From Clostridium estertheticum (GTDB lineage: Bacteria > Bacillota > Clostridia > Clostridiales > Clostridiaceae): a DNA stretch of 64,000 bases. Below, in pieces: positions 23,944-32,456 of this stretch. The translations under genes and the position numbers were made by a program. The stretch lies in the NCBI RefSeq assembly GCF_026650985.1, contig NZ_CP086239.1, forward strand, positions 5,048,501 to 5,112,500, written 5' to 3'. Position 1 is the stretch's first letter; the number at the start of each line of letters is the position of its first letter. Under the pieces are notes generated by a model that did not search any database, was not told where the DNA came from, and saw only the letters and a program-made list of their open reading frames with translations.

Positions 23944-25961
23944 TGACCTTTTCTTTTATAATCATAAAGAACATTAAGTTTAATTTCAAAAAATATATAG
24001 CTTACTTTATAGCTAATAGCTTTATTATTGCTGTTTTGTTAATGTATGGTAGTTTAGTGTTTAGTAAGGAATTTACAGAGGGTTCTAAGGCTACTGGTTT
24101 AACGGATAACGTAATGACTACGTTGATGATCATGATTGTATTTTCAATTGTCTTTATTTCCTATACAACTATATCCTTTATAAGATATAGGGGTAAAGAA
24201 TTTGGAGTATATTTGACTTTAGGGGTTACTACTAGGGATTTAAGGAAGATATTATTTATTGAAAATATTCTAATACTATTTGCATCGCTGGTAGTGGGCA
24301 TGATAGTTGGAACCTTGTTTTCAAGACTTTTTTATATTGTTATAGGCAAAATACTTTGGATTGATAATTTTACACCTAGTCTGAATATAAAGACCTATTC
24401 TATGTGTTTAGCTATAGCCATAATTATTTTCTTAATAAATTCAATGTTTCAGCTGATATTTGTAGGAAGGCTGTCCATAATGGAACTTATAAAATCATCT
24501 TCTAAAGCGGAGGTAGGTAAGAACAATTTTATAATTGGGGCAATAGCTTTGATAGCATTAATAACAGCATTGTATCTCTTTCCTAAAATAGTTAACCAAG
24601 AAATATTTATAGGCAGTGAAAGTGCACTGCTCATAATTATTATAATAACAATAATAGCACCTTATTTTATAATAGGATCATTAATATCTATGGTAAATAT
24701 AGTGCTTATGAATTTTAAAAAGACATACAATAATAACCTTTTGGTATTATCAAGTGTGCAGCATAAGTTTATATCTTATAAAAGCATTATTTATTTAGTT
24801 TTGATATTGGCAGCATCAGCTATTACTTTAATAAGCGTGACTTATAGTATGTATAGCACAATAGAAAAAGATACAAACAATAGATATCCTTACGATATCA
24901 GCTTTATTCAAAATGATAAACTTAATAAAATATCAGAACAGGAGATTAAAAACATATCAAAATCTAGTGGTGGAGAAATAAAGCAACATAAAATTTTAGA
25001 AAACATAGATCTTATGGATTATAGAGCTTATGAAGGTAAGGTTACAGTAGGTAGAAATATTGCTGTCATAAGTGAGACTAATTACAATGATCATATGAGG
25101 ACAAATGTGGTTGTTAATAAGGGGGAACTAGTACAGGTACTTAACTCTCCTGCAAGTAATAAATATAAAGATAGTGACGTAATTATTAATTTCAATGATT
25201 TGTCTAAACAAAAGGAACAAACGTCAAAGCTTGAAGAAGGCAATAATGTAACACGGATAGATGATTTTTTAGCTACTATGGATAAGGATAGCTATATATA
25301 TGTTGAAAAAAATAAAAAGAGATACACAGAAGGCAAATATACTAACGAATCTTATTCATTGGATTATTCAAGGAGAACAGCTCTTATAATTAATGATAAT
25401 GATTATAGAAGAATAAAGGAGAAATTAGGACCACAGGTTGTTTCTTATGACCATTTAATTAAGTTAAAAGACCCTAAGGATTATAAAAGTTTTAATGTTA
25501 TTTCAAGTGAATTAAGAAGATTAAATCACGGAGATGAGTCTTTAAAACCAGAATTTAAACAGCAAATTTTAGAAGAAAATATAAAAGAAAATGGCTTTAT
25601 GCTTTTCTCAAGTTTATTTTTAGGAATGATGTTTTTAATATCCAGTGGAGTGGTATTATATTTCAAGGTGTTAACCGGTGTTGATGAAGAAAAGGGAAGA
25701 GTGAAAAAATTGGTTCAATTAGGCATGACAGATAGAGAGGTATCAAAGGTTTTAACAAAGGAACTGGCAATAATCTTTTTTACTCCAGTAGTTTTCGCTG
25801 TTAGTTTAATAACATATTTTTTATCAATATTATTTGGAGTTGTAGCAAATGGTGAGTATATGTTTAATAAATCACTTATCGTGATTGTAGCTTATATAGT
25901 TCTACAAATGGTAGCTTTCTTTATTACAAGGGGGAGGTACACTCGCGAAGTAATTGGGTAG
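23943..25961 (+). CDS. BceB-like ABC transporter permease
   Basis: A 672-residue permease with about ten membrane spans. It has an FtsX-like four-span unit near the N-terminus and a large extracytoplasmic loop of about 200 residues between spans 7 and 8 (near residues 315-545), the ligand-sensing region of BceB proteins. FtsX-like segments recur at the C-terminus (VKKLVQLGMTDREVSKVL). With BceA it confers resistance to cell-wall-active peptides that bind lipid II-cycle intermediates; the specificity here is unknown. No frameshift is visible. Confidence 0.9.
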   Translation: MTFSFIIIKNIKFNFKKYIAYFIANSFIIAVLLMYGSLVFSKEFTEGSKATGLTDNVMTTLMIMIVFSIVFISYTTISFIRYRGKEFGVYLTLGVTTRDLRKILFIENILILFASLVVGMIVGTLFSRLFYIVIGKILWIDNFTPSLNIKTYSMCLAIAIIIFLINSMFQLIFVGRLSIMELIKSSSKAEVGKNNFIIGAIALIALITALYLFPKIVNQEIFIGSESALLIIIIITIIAPYFIIGSLISMVNIVLMNFKKTYNNNLLVLSSVQHKFISYKSIIYLVLILAASAITLISVTYSMYSTIEKDTNNRYPYDISFIQNDKLNKISEQEIKNISKSSGGEIKQHKILENIDLMDYRAYEGKVTVGRNIAVISETNYNDHMRTNVVVNKGELVQVLNSPASNKYKDSDVIINFNDLSKQKEQTSKLEEGNNVTRIDDFLATMDKDSYIYVEKNKKRYTEGKYTNESYSLDYSRRTALIINDNDYRRIKEKLGPQVVSYDHLIKLKDPKDYKSFNVISSELRRLNHGDESLKPEFKQQILEENIKENGFMLFSSLFLGMMFLISSGVVLYFKVLTGVDEEKGRVKKLVQLGMTDREVSKVLTKELAIIFFTPVVFAVSLITYFLSILFGVVANGEYMFNKSLIVIVAYIVLQMVAFFITRGRYTREVIG

Positions 25962-26100
25962 CATTATTTTCTGATTCGTTTATGGAATATATATTATTAG
26001 TAGTATAATTAAGCAAATATATTATTTCCTAGTAGTAAAATATTGTTTTATATGTATGAAAATAAAAGTATTAGGGAGTAATAAAAAAGGAGCAAAATAA

Positions 26101-26916
26101 ATGAGTGAAGAGAAAATAATCAATAAAACAGGACAACCTAATACTATTAATACTATTTATCAAGATTTAATGAGACTTGGTATAAATAACAGTGATATTT
26201 TATTAGTTCATTCTTCAATGTCAAGCTTAGGATGGGTTTGTGGTGGGGCGCAGACTGTAATAACTGCATTAATGAATGTTGTGGGAAGTGATGGAACATT
26301 GGTTATGCCAGCTCAAAGCGGAGAGTGGAGTGACCCCGCACAGTGGTGCAACCCACCTGTACCAAAAGAATGGATACAAACAATATATGATAATATGCCA
26401 GCATTTGACCCCGAAATCTCACCAACACGAGGAATGGGGCGCATCTCAGAATTGTTTAGAACACTTCCTAGCACAATACGGTCAAATCATCCACATGTAT
26501 CATTTAGTGCAAATGGAAGAGATGCAATGCATATTATTGAAAATCATCCATTGACTCCACAGCTTGGTATGGATTCACCGCTTGGCAAAATGTATAATTT
26601 AAAAGCAAAAGTTCTTTTACTAGGAGTAGAATATAATTCTTGCACCAGTTTTCATCTTTCAGAATCACTTATAGCTGAAATGCCTAAAGAACGTATGGGT
26701 GCTGCAATACTTGAAAATGGTGATAGGTGCTGGAAATGGTTTGAGGATTATGAGTATGATACAGAAGATTTCATGTTAATTGGAAAAGACTTTGAGGATA
26801 ATTATAATGTACAAAAGGGTAAGGTTGGTAATGCAGAATGCACGTTATTTGAAATGAAAGATGGAGTTGACTTTGCTAAGACATGGTTAATTAAACATAG
26901 ATTTGCTGCTAGATAG
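26101..26916 (+). CDS. AAC(3)-family aminoglycoside N-acetyltransferase (YokD-like)
   Basis: A 271-residue protein matching the antibiotic N-acetyltransferase family: LLVHSSMSSLGWVCGGAQTVI, GTLVMPA, PTRGMGRISELFR, HPHVSFSANG and LLLGVEYNSCTSFHLSE. The family transfers acetyl from acetyl-CoA to the 3-amino group of aminoglycosides, but YokD-like members may act on other amines, so resistance cannot be assumed. Arginine codons mix CGN with AGA and the gene is less AT-rich than its neighbours, suggesting transfer. It follows the Bce genes but has its own spacing and an AAAAAAGGAGC ribosome-binding site, and it is followed by a family A element. Confidence 0.87.
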   Translation: MSEEKIINKTGQPNTINTIYQDLMRLGINNSDILLVHSSMSSLGWVCGGAQTVITALMNVVGSDGTLVMPAQSGEWSDPAQWCNPPVPKEWIQTIYDNMPAFDPEISPTRGMGRISELFRTLPSTIRSNHPHVSFSANGRDAMHIIENHPLTPQLGMDSPLGKMYNLKAKVLLLGVEYNSCTSFHLSESLIAEMPKERMGAAILENGDRCWKWFEDYEYDTEDFMLIGKDFEDNYNVQKGKVGNAECTLFEMKDGVDFAKTWLIKHRFAAR

Positions 26917-26951
26917 GATATTAGTTATTTGCGAAAGTTATTAATTTAAAG

Positions 26952-27183
26952 TTTTTTCTTGAATTATGTTATAACAAAAAGTATATATTGCTATAATGCT
27001 TTCACATCGTCAAGTCATTCTAAAATTTATTGTAATTACGGATGCTAAAAAATACAAACTCGCTATGCTCAAACATGTATTTTTATATACGCATCTGTAA
27101 TTAAAATAAATTAAGAATGATTACGACTTGTTCAAATGCATTTTACGCAATATATACTTTTGTTAGCATAATTCAAGAAAAAT
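26952..27183. repeat. Family A palindromic intergenic element, copy A2
   Basis: The outer arms TTTCTTGAATTATG and CATAATTCAAGAAA, then AAAAGTATATATTG and CAATATATACTTTT, enclose the same interior as A1. The central stem is AAAAATAC (27048-27055) with GTATTTTT (27077-27084) around the 21-nt loop with ACTCGCT and GCTCAAACAT. The stem bases differ from A1 on both sides and still pair. Confidence 0.85.
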
Positions 27184-27292
27184 ATTTCAACATCACAGTT
27201 TTTTTAAAATCCATGTTTAGTTTTTAGATCACTTTGTTTTAATGTCACGCAAGAGTTTCTCCTTGGGTGACAGAGATACATAGAAGTATGAA

Positions 27293-27423
27293 ATTTTTCC
27301 GGAAGTGGCTTAAAATAAGAAGTGCCGAAACATTGAAATTTTATTTAGAAATTCTTGTTTTGCCAATATTAAATTCAAAGGATATGTATCATATCTGTAG
27401 CCTACCGGCTAAAAGATTTTTTT
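27293..27423. repeat. Family B element, degenerate half copy B3
   Basis: CCGGAAGTGGCTTAAAATAAGAAGTGC, the stretch AACATTGAAAT, and ATTCTT.TTTTG.CAATAT.AAATTC match the left arm of the element at 54584-54813. A weak remnant of the centre (GTAGCCTACCGGCTAAAAGATT) follows; the right arm is gone. The 78-codon open frame here is therefore probably not a gene. Confidence 0.6.
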
Positions 27424-27520
27424 GTGGAGATTATGGATATAAATTATTTTCTTTATATGCCAATCATATTAGAGACATAATAGGATACATTACAATGAAA
27501 TAACAAATGTTTTTATACGC

Positions 27521-27602
27521 TAAAAAAAGTATATATTACGTATAGTTCTTGGCGAAGCGAATGCATTAATCGTATTGCAATACGCGTAATATATACTTTT
27601 TT
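27521..27602 (-). terminator. Family A arms-only copy A4, acting as terminator of the binding-protein gene
   Basis: AAAAAGTATATATTACG (27524-27540) is the perfect 17-bp complement of CGTAATATATACTTTTT (27585-27601). These match the outer arms of family A, but the conserved core is missing; GGCGAAGCGAATGCA remains of the interior. It begins three bases past the binding-protein stop and ends in a T-run on the minus strand. Confidence 0.65.
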
Positions 27603-27605
27603 GCT

Positions 27606-28631
27606 TTATTTTATAGTTGTTACTGATTTCTTACTAAATGTAGTGTTAACTATTGTATCAAAGTCAGGTCTCGTAGGTATTAGTGATGCTTTATAGGATT
27701 GAATTATATCCATAAGTTTTGTTAAGTTTTCTGCTCCTAATGTTGGATTTGTTGAGAAGGCATTTATATTTCTGTAATTTTTTATAGATGAAATAAGGAC
27801 AGCTTCATCTGTACCAGGGAAGTAGGATTTTATTGAAGTAATTACATCTTTGTCAGAATTACTATTAACCCATTTTTGACCTTTGTATATTGCATTAGTG
27901 AATTTTTGCAATACAGCTGGATTTTCTGTTATATAAGATTTTGTTGCAAAAAAACAGGTATAAGGTATGATTCCAGCAGAATCACCGACTGATGCTACGA
28001 TATTTCCAGAATTATTATTGTTTAATGTACTAGCGGTTGGCTCAAAAAGAGCAACATAATCACCTGTTCCGGCTTTAAAAGCACCAGCAGTAGCTGTGAA
28101 TGCAAGGTTTGTAATAAGATTTACGTCAACTCCAGGATTTATACCATGATTTTTTAAAACATATTCAAGAGCCATCTCAGGTACCCCACCAGGCCTTCCG
28201 CCTATTATAGTTTTGCCCTTTAAGGATTCCCATTTAAAGTTTGGCTCAACTTTTTTAGATACTAAGAAAGAACCATCCTTTTGAGTTAATTGTGCAAAAA
28301 TAACTGGGTAGTCTGTTCGTTTTTGATTGTAGATGTAAATAACTTGTTCTGGCCCTGCGAGACCAATATCGGAAGCTTTGCTTAAGACTTGTTGCATAGT
28401 TTTATCTGCGCCTTGACCGGTCGAAAGCTCAATATCCAGGCCTTCTTCTTTAAAGAAACCTTGAGAAATAGCTGCATACATAGGAGCGTAGAATATAGAA
28501 CGGACCACTTCATTTAATTTTACTTTTACTAGAGGAGTAGTCTTAGTTTTTGGTGTACAGCCAGAAAATAAGGTAGTTACTAATGCAAGGGATATAAATA
28601 TAGAAAAAATCGACATCTTTTTAATTTTCAT
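27606..28631 (-). CDS. NMT1/THI5-like (SsuA/TauA-type) substrate-binding lipoprotein
   Basis: A 341-residue lipoprotein: basic N-terminus MKIKKM, hydrophobic stretch, lipobox LFSGC (Cys near 25), then an NMT1/THI5-type periplasmic-binding fold with FYAPMYAAISQGFFKEEGLDIEL and GGRPGGVPEMALEYVLKNHG. Such proteins capture sulfonates, nitrate/taurine-like compounds or pyrimidine precursors outside the membrane and deliver them to an SsuBC-like transporter. The matching permease and ATPase are probably the minus-strand pair at 12870-14427, so the system appears split. ATG 28631 is favoured because GGAGG precedes it by five or six bases. Confidence 0.87.
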   Translation of the reverse strand: MKIKKMSIFSIFISLALVTTLFSGCTPKTKTTPLVKVKLNEVVRSIFYAPMYAAISQGFFKEEGLDIELSTGQGADKTMQQVLSKASDIGLAGPEQVIYIYNQKRTDYPVIFAQLTQKDGSFLVSKKVEPNFKWESLKGKTIIGGRPGGVPEMALEYVLKNHGINPGVDVNLITNLAFTATAGAFKAGTGDYVALFEPTASTLNNNNSGNIVASVGDSAGIIPYTCFFATKSYITENPAVLQKFTNAIYKGQKWVNSNSDKDVITSIKSYFPGTDEAVLISSIKNYRNINAFSTNPTLGAENLTKLMDIIQSYKASLIPTRPDFDTIVNTTFSKKSVTTIK

Positions 28632-28729
28632 AGATACCTCCATATTATATAGTAGTTATGATTATATAATATGAAAAACAAAGTATATGTGACATTTTAT
28701 ATTTGGGGTAAGTTATAAAATTTATAACA

Positions 28730-28757
28730 TTGACATATAAAAATTAACATGTATAAT
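28730..28757 (+). promoter_or_regulatory. Sigma-A promoter of valS
   Basis: TTGACA (28730-28735), a 16-bp spacer and TATAAT (28752-28757) lie upstream of the T-box leader. Confidence 0.65.
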
Positions 28758-28837
28758 TGAAATTAAATAATATATAACAATTGAACAATATTATATAGTT
28801 ATATGACAATTAAAACATATTGTATAATAATATATAA

Positions 28838-29083
28838 AAGCTTAGATAAAGAGGAGTAGGGGAAAATTAATATTAAGAGAGAAAGATCCATAGGCTGTAA
28901 GATCTTTTATATGAAAAACCTTGAAGGTTGCTTTGGAGCTTCTTTGCCACATTCATGTATTTATGAATAGAGGGTATAAGACGGTTTTCTTAATCGTTAA
29001 ATTATAAAGAGCCTGCAATTTTGCAGGAAAAAAGGTGGTACCGCGGAGCTTTTCGTCCTTTTATAGACGAAGGCTCTTTTTTT
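28838..29083 (+). ncRNA. T-box leader, valine specifier
   Basis: The conserved T-box bulge AAAGGTGGTACCGCGG lies at 29031-29046. The specifier loop reads GAAG-GTT-GC with valine codon GTT at 28927-28929, aligned with the Pro and Phe leaders in this window. A terminator hairpin (GAGC...TCGTC with GACGA...GCTC, then a T-run) occupies 29046-29083. Uncharged tRNA-Val would stabilise the antiterminator and allow valS transcription. Confidence 0.93.
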
Positions 29084-29145
29084 ATTGTCTAAAAATTGGC
29101 GCTAAAAAAATCAATCTAATAAATACAATTTAGGAGGAGTTAATT

Positions 29146-31788
29146 ATGGAAGAAAACAACAATATTGATAAGAATTATAATCCAAAAGATTTTGAAGAAA
29201 GACTTTATGCATGGTGGGAAGAAAAAGGTTTTTTTACACCAAAAGTTGATAAAGATAAAAAACCTTTCACAATAATGATGCCACCACCAAACATCACAGG
29301 AAAATTACATTTAGGTCATGCTCTTGATAATACCCTTCAAGATATCCTAATAAGAACTAAAAGAATGCAGGGGTATAACACATTGTGGCTTCCAGGTGAA
29401 GACCATGCTAGTATTGCAACAGAGGTAAAAGTTGAAAATGAACTTTTAAAACAAGGTCTTAAGAAAAAAGAAATGGGAAGAGAAGCTTTCCTAGAAAAAG
29501 TATGGGATTGGACTAATGAGTATAGAGCAAAAATAAGAGGCCAAATAAGAAAAATGGGATGCTCCGTTGATTTTACCCGTGAAAGTTTTACTATGGATGA
29601 AAATTTAAATCATGCGGTAAGAGAAGTGTTCGTCAAATTATATAATGATGGACTTATTTATAAGGGAAATAGGATAACTAATTGGTGTCCAAAATGTATG
29701 ACGGCAATTTCAGATGCTGAAATAGAGTTTGAAGAACAAGAGGGGCATTTTTGGCATATAAAATATCCAATAGTAGGCACGGATGAATTTTTAGAAATAG
29801 CTACTACAAGGCCGGAAACTATGCTTGGAGACACCGCTGTTGCAGTAAATCCTAAAGATCCTCGTTATACACATTTAATAGGCAAAACAATAATGCTTCC
29901 ACTAGTAAACAGAGAAATACCAATAGTTGCAGATGATTATGTTGATATAGAGTTTGGAACAGGTGCAGTTAAAATAACTCCAGCACATGATCCTAATGAT
30001 TATCAGATAGGTAAAAGACATAATTTAGAGCAAATAGTAATTTTAAATGAAAATGCAACTATAAGCGATGGGTATGGAAAATACTCAGGTCTTGATAGAT
30101 ATGAGGCAAGAAAAGTTATTGTTGAAGATTTAGAAAAGGCTGGATTACTTGTTAAAATAAAAGACCATGCTCATAATGTAGGTACTCATGATAGATGTAA
30201 AACTACTGTAGAGCCAATACTATCTGAGCAATGGTATGTTAAAATGGAATCTCTTGCAAAACCAGCTATTGATGCAGTAAGAGAAAATAAAACAAAATTT
30301 GTTCCGGCACGATTTGACAAAACATACTTTCATTGGATGGAAAATATTCAAGATTGGTGTATATCAAGGCAATTATGGTGGGGACACAGAATTCCAGTAT
30401 GGTACTGCAAAGACTGTGGTGAAGTTATAGTTTCTGTTGACGCTCCAACAAACTGCAGCAAATGTAATAGTACAAATCTTAATCAAGATAAAGACGTTCT
30501 TGATACTTGGTTCAGTTCTGCATTATGGCCTTTCTCAACGCTTGGTTGGCCAAATAATACAGAGGATTTAAAGCATTTTTATCCAACAAGTGTATTAGTA
30601 ACTGGATACGATATTATATTCCCGTGGGTTGCAAGAATGATATTTTCGGGTCTATATAATTTAGGGGAGGTACCATTTGAATCAGTAGTAATACATGGAA
30701 TGGTTCGCGATGATCAAGGTAGAAAGATGTCTAAGTCACTAGGAAATGGTATTGATCCATTAGATGTAATAGACCAATATGGAGCGGATGCATTAAGATT
30801 CTCGCTTGCAACTGGAAATTCACCAGGCAGTGATATAAGGTTCTATGAATCAAGAGTTGAAGCAGCTAGAAACTTTGCTAATAAAATTTGGAATGCATCT
30901 AGATTTGTTATGATGAATAATAACTATGAATTAATGACGAAATATAAAGAGAGTAAAAATTACACAGTTGCAGACAAGTGGATATTATCAAGAATGAATA
31001 CTGTGACAAAAGAAGTTACAGAAAATATTGAGAAATATGAAATAGGAATATCACTTCAAAAGACTCATGACTTTATGTGGACAGAATTTTGCGATTGGTA
31101 TATTGAACTTGTTAAACCAGTATTATATGCAGATGATTGTGAAGCTAAAGGCATAGTATTAAATGTATTGAACAAAGTATTAAAAACAGGGCTTAAATTA
31201 CTTCACCCAGTTATGCCGTTTATAACAGAAGAAATTTATACTCATTTAGAAAATGAATATGAATCTATAACAATCGCTAAGTGGCCTGAATTTGATGAGT
31301 CGCTTAAAGACGAAAAATCAGAAGAAAAAATGAACTATATAATAGAAGCAATAAAAGATGTAAGAAATGCTAGGGTAGGAATGAATGTAGCACCTTCAAG
31401 AAAGGCTAAAGTATTTATATATGCTATAGAGGCAAAAGAAGCATTTGAAGAAGGTATGGTATACTTCCAAAAACTTGCATCAGCTAGTGAAGTTAAATTT
31501 TTAGAATCTAAATCACAATCACCAGAGAATGTAGTTACAGTAGTAACTAAAGGTGCTGAAATATATATGCCATTACTCGAGCTTGTAGATTTAGAAAAAG
31601 AATTGGAAAGATTAAACAAAGAAAAAGATAAACTAAAAAAAGAAATAGATAGGGTAGAGAAAAAGCTTTGTAATGAAAGATTCACAGCTAAAGCACCAGC
31701 TGAGGTAGTAGAAGAGGAAAAAGCTAAAGGTGAAAAATATAAAGAAATGTATAATTCAGTGATTTTAAGTATAGAAAATTTGAAGTAG
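29146..31788 (+). CDS. valS: Valyl-tRNA synthetase
   Basis: A complete 880-residue class I synthetase. The HIGH-type motif appears as [13 protein letters not shown] near residues 45-57. A CP1 editing domain ([13 protein letters not shown], near 222) hydrolyses Thr-tRNA. A zinc-type cluster CKDCGE...CSKC lies near residues 423-446, and KMSKS ([11 protein letters not shown]) lies near residue 525. A C-terminal coiled coil rich in Glu/Lys covers the last 70 residues. It charges tRNA-Val in the cytoplasm. Expression is governed by the T-box leader, and a strong terminator closes the unit. Confidence 0.97.
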   Translation: MEENNNIDKNYNPKDFEERLYAWWEEKGFFTPKVDKDKKPFTIMMPPPNITGKLHLGHALDNTLQDILIRTKRMQGYNTLWLPGEDHASIATEVKVENELLKQGLKKKEMGREAFLEKVWDWTNEYRAKIRGQIRKMGCSVDFTRESFTMDENLNHAVREVFVKLYNDGLIYKGNRITNWCPKCMTAISDAEIEFEEQEGHFWHIKYPIVGTDEFLEIATTRPETMLGDTAVAVNPKDPRYTHLIGKTIMLPLVNREIPIVADDYVDIEFGTGAVKITPAHDPNDYQIGKRHNLEQIVILNENATISDGYGKYSGLDRYEARKVIVEDLEKAGLLVKIKDHAHNVGTHDRCKTTVEPILSEQWYVKMESLAKPAIDAVRENKTKFVPARFDKTYFHWMENIQDWCISRQLWWGHRIPVWYCKDCGEVIVSVDAPTNCSKCNSTNLNQDKDVLDTWFSSALWPFSTLGWPNNTEDLKHFYPTSVLVTGYDIIFPWVARMIFSGLYNLGEVPFESVVIHGMVRDDQGRKMSKSLGNGIDPLDVIDQYGADALRFSLATGNSPGSDIRFYESRVEAARNFANKIWNASRFVMMNNNYELMTKYKESKNYTVADKWILSRMNTVTKEVTENIEKYEIGISLQKTHDFMWTEFCDWYIELVKPVLYADDCEAKGIVLNVLNKVLKTGLKLLHPVMPFITEEIYTHLENEYESITIAKWPEFDESLKDEKSEEKMNYIIEAIKDVRNARVGMNVAPSRKAKVFIYAIEAKEAFEEGMVYFQKLASASEVKFLESKSQSPENVVTVVTKGAEIYMPLLELVDLEKELERLNKEKDKLKKEIDRVEKKLCNERFTAKAPAEVVEEEKAKGEKYKEMYNSVILSIENLK

Positions 31789-31810
31789 AATTTTAATAGA
31801 GAAAAATGCT

Positions 31811-31856
31811 AACTACAGAATAGACATTTAAGTAATGTCTATTCTGTAGTTTTTTG
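31811..31856 (+). terminator. Terminator of valS
   Basis: A perfect 18-bp stem (31811-31828 with 31834-31851) with a 5-nt loop is followed by a T-run. Confidence 0.95.
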
Positions 31857-32191
31857 TTGTAGTAAAAAAAAATGGGATGAAAAGATTCAATATTTTCAAA
31901 AAAAAGAATATTGAAAAAAAAGAATAAAAAAGGTTCATGACATTAAAGAATGTGAAAGATATTAGCAATAATAAAAAAATATGAAGTTTTTACTTGATTT
32001 ATATTAATAATGTGAATTAATGAGGATTAAATTTAGTATTATCTAATAAGAAAATTGTATAAATATACACGTAAATATTATTAAATAATACTTTTATGCA
32101 TAATTCATAATAAAAATGAATAAACAATTAATAATATACAAATAAATTATAAATTATATGAAGAAATTTAATATTAAATTAAAAATAGTAG

Positions 32192-32220
32192 TTGACATTT
32201 ATTTATTTTTTTGCTAGTAT
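32192..32220 (+). promoter_or_regulatory. Sigma-A promoter of the opp operon
   Basis: TTGACA (32192-32197), a 17-bp spacer and TAGTAT (32215-32220) lie about 240 bp before oppA, leaving room for a structured leader. Confidence 0.65.
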
Positions 32221-32271
32221 TCTAATAATATTAAATATTACAAAAATTAAATTATTAATCTATTTCTTATT

Positions 32272-32379
32272 CAAAATTGAGAGAGACTGGACATGTGAAG
32301 CGCGACAACCCAAATTTGCATTTGAATGAATGATGTTAATATAAGTATATTTACTTAGAGGATGCGAAGCTGAATTTTG
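32272..32379 (+). ncRNA. Candidate SAM-I/SAM-IV-group riboswitch in the opp leader
   Basis: The segment GAGAGACTGGACATGTGAAGCGCGACAACCC (from 32279) parallels the S-box signature GAG-GGACTGG-C-C--TGAA-C-CGGCAACC. A closing helix CAAAATT (32272-32278) with AATTTTG (32373-32379) surrounds it, and GGATGCGAAGCTGA before the closing strand parallels the GGUGC...UGA segment of SAM-IV. There is no SAM-I-type P4 helix, which favours the SAM-I/IV-variant layout. Differences from the consensus (GGG/CCC replaced by AGA/ACA in P2, GGCAACC read as GACAACC) mean ligand binding is not assured. It would link peptide uptake to methionine/SAM status. Confidence 0.5.
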
Positions 32380-32456
32380 TACTATTTTTCTTTGATTTTA
32401 TTGAGAGAAGAATTTTATTTAGAAGTAATTATTTATTGATTAAGGGGGGACTATTA

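Noticed and set aside
27267-27503. 78-codon open frame between the AAC(3) gene and the binding-protein gene
   Set aside because: It has no ribosome-binding site, unusual composition and overlaps a degenerate family B element; treated as chance.
31329-31700. Long serine/leucine-rich frame antisense to the end of valS
   Set aside because: It is the complement of the Lys/Glu-rich coiled coil and has no ribosome-binding site.
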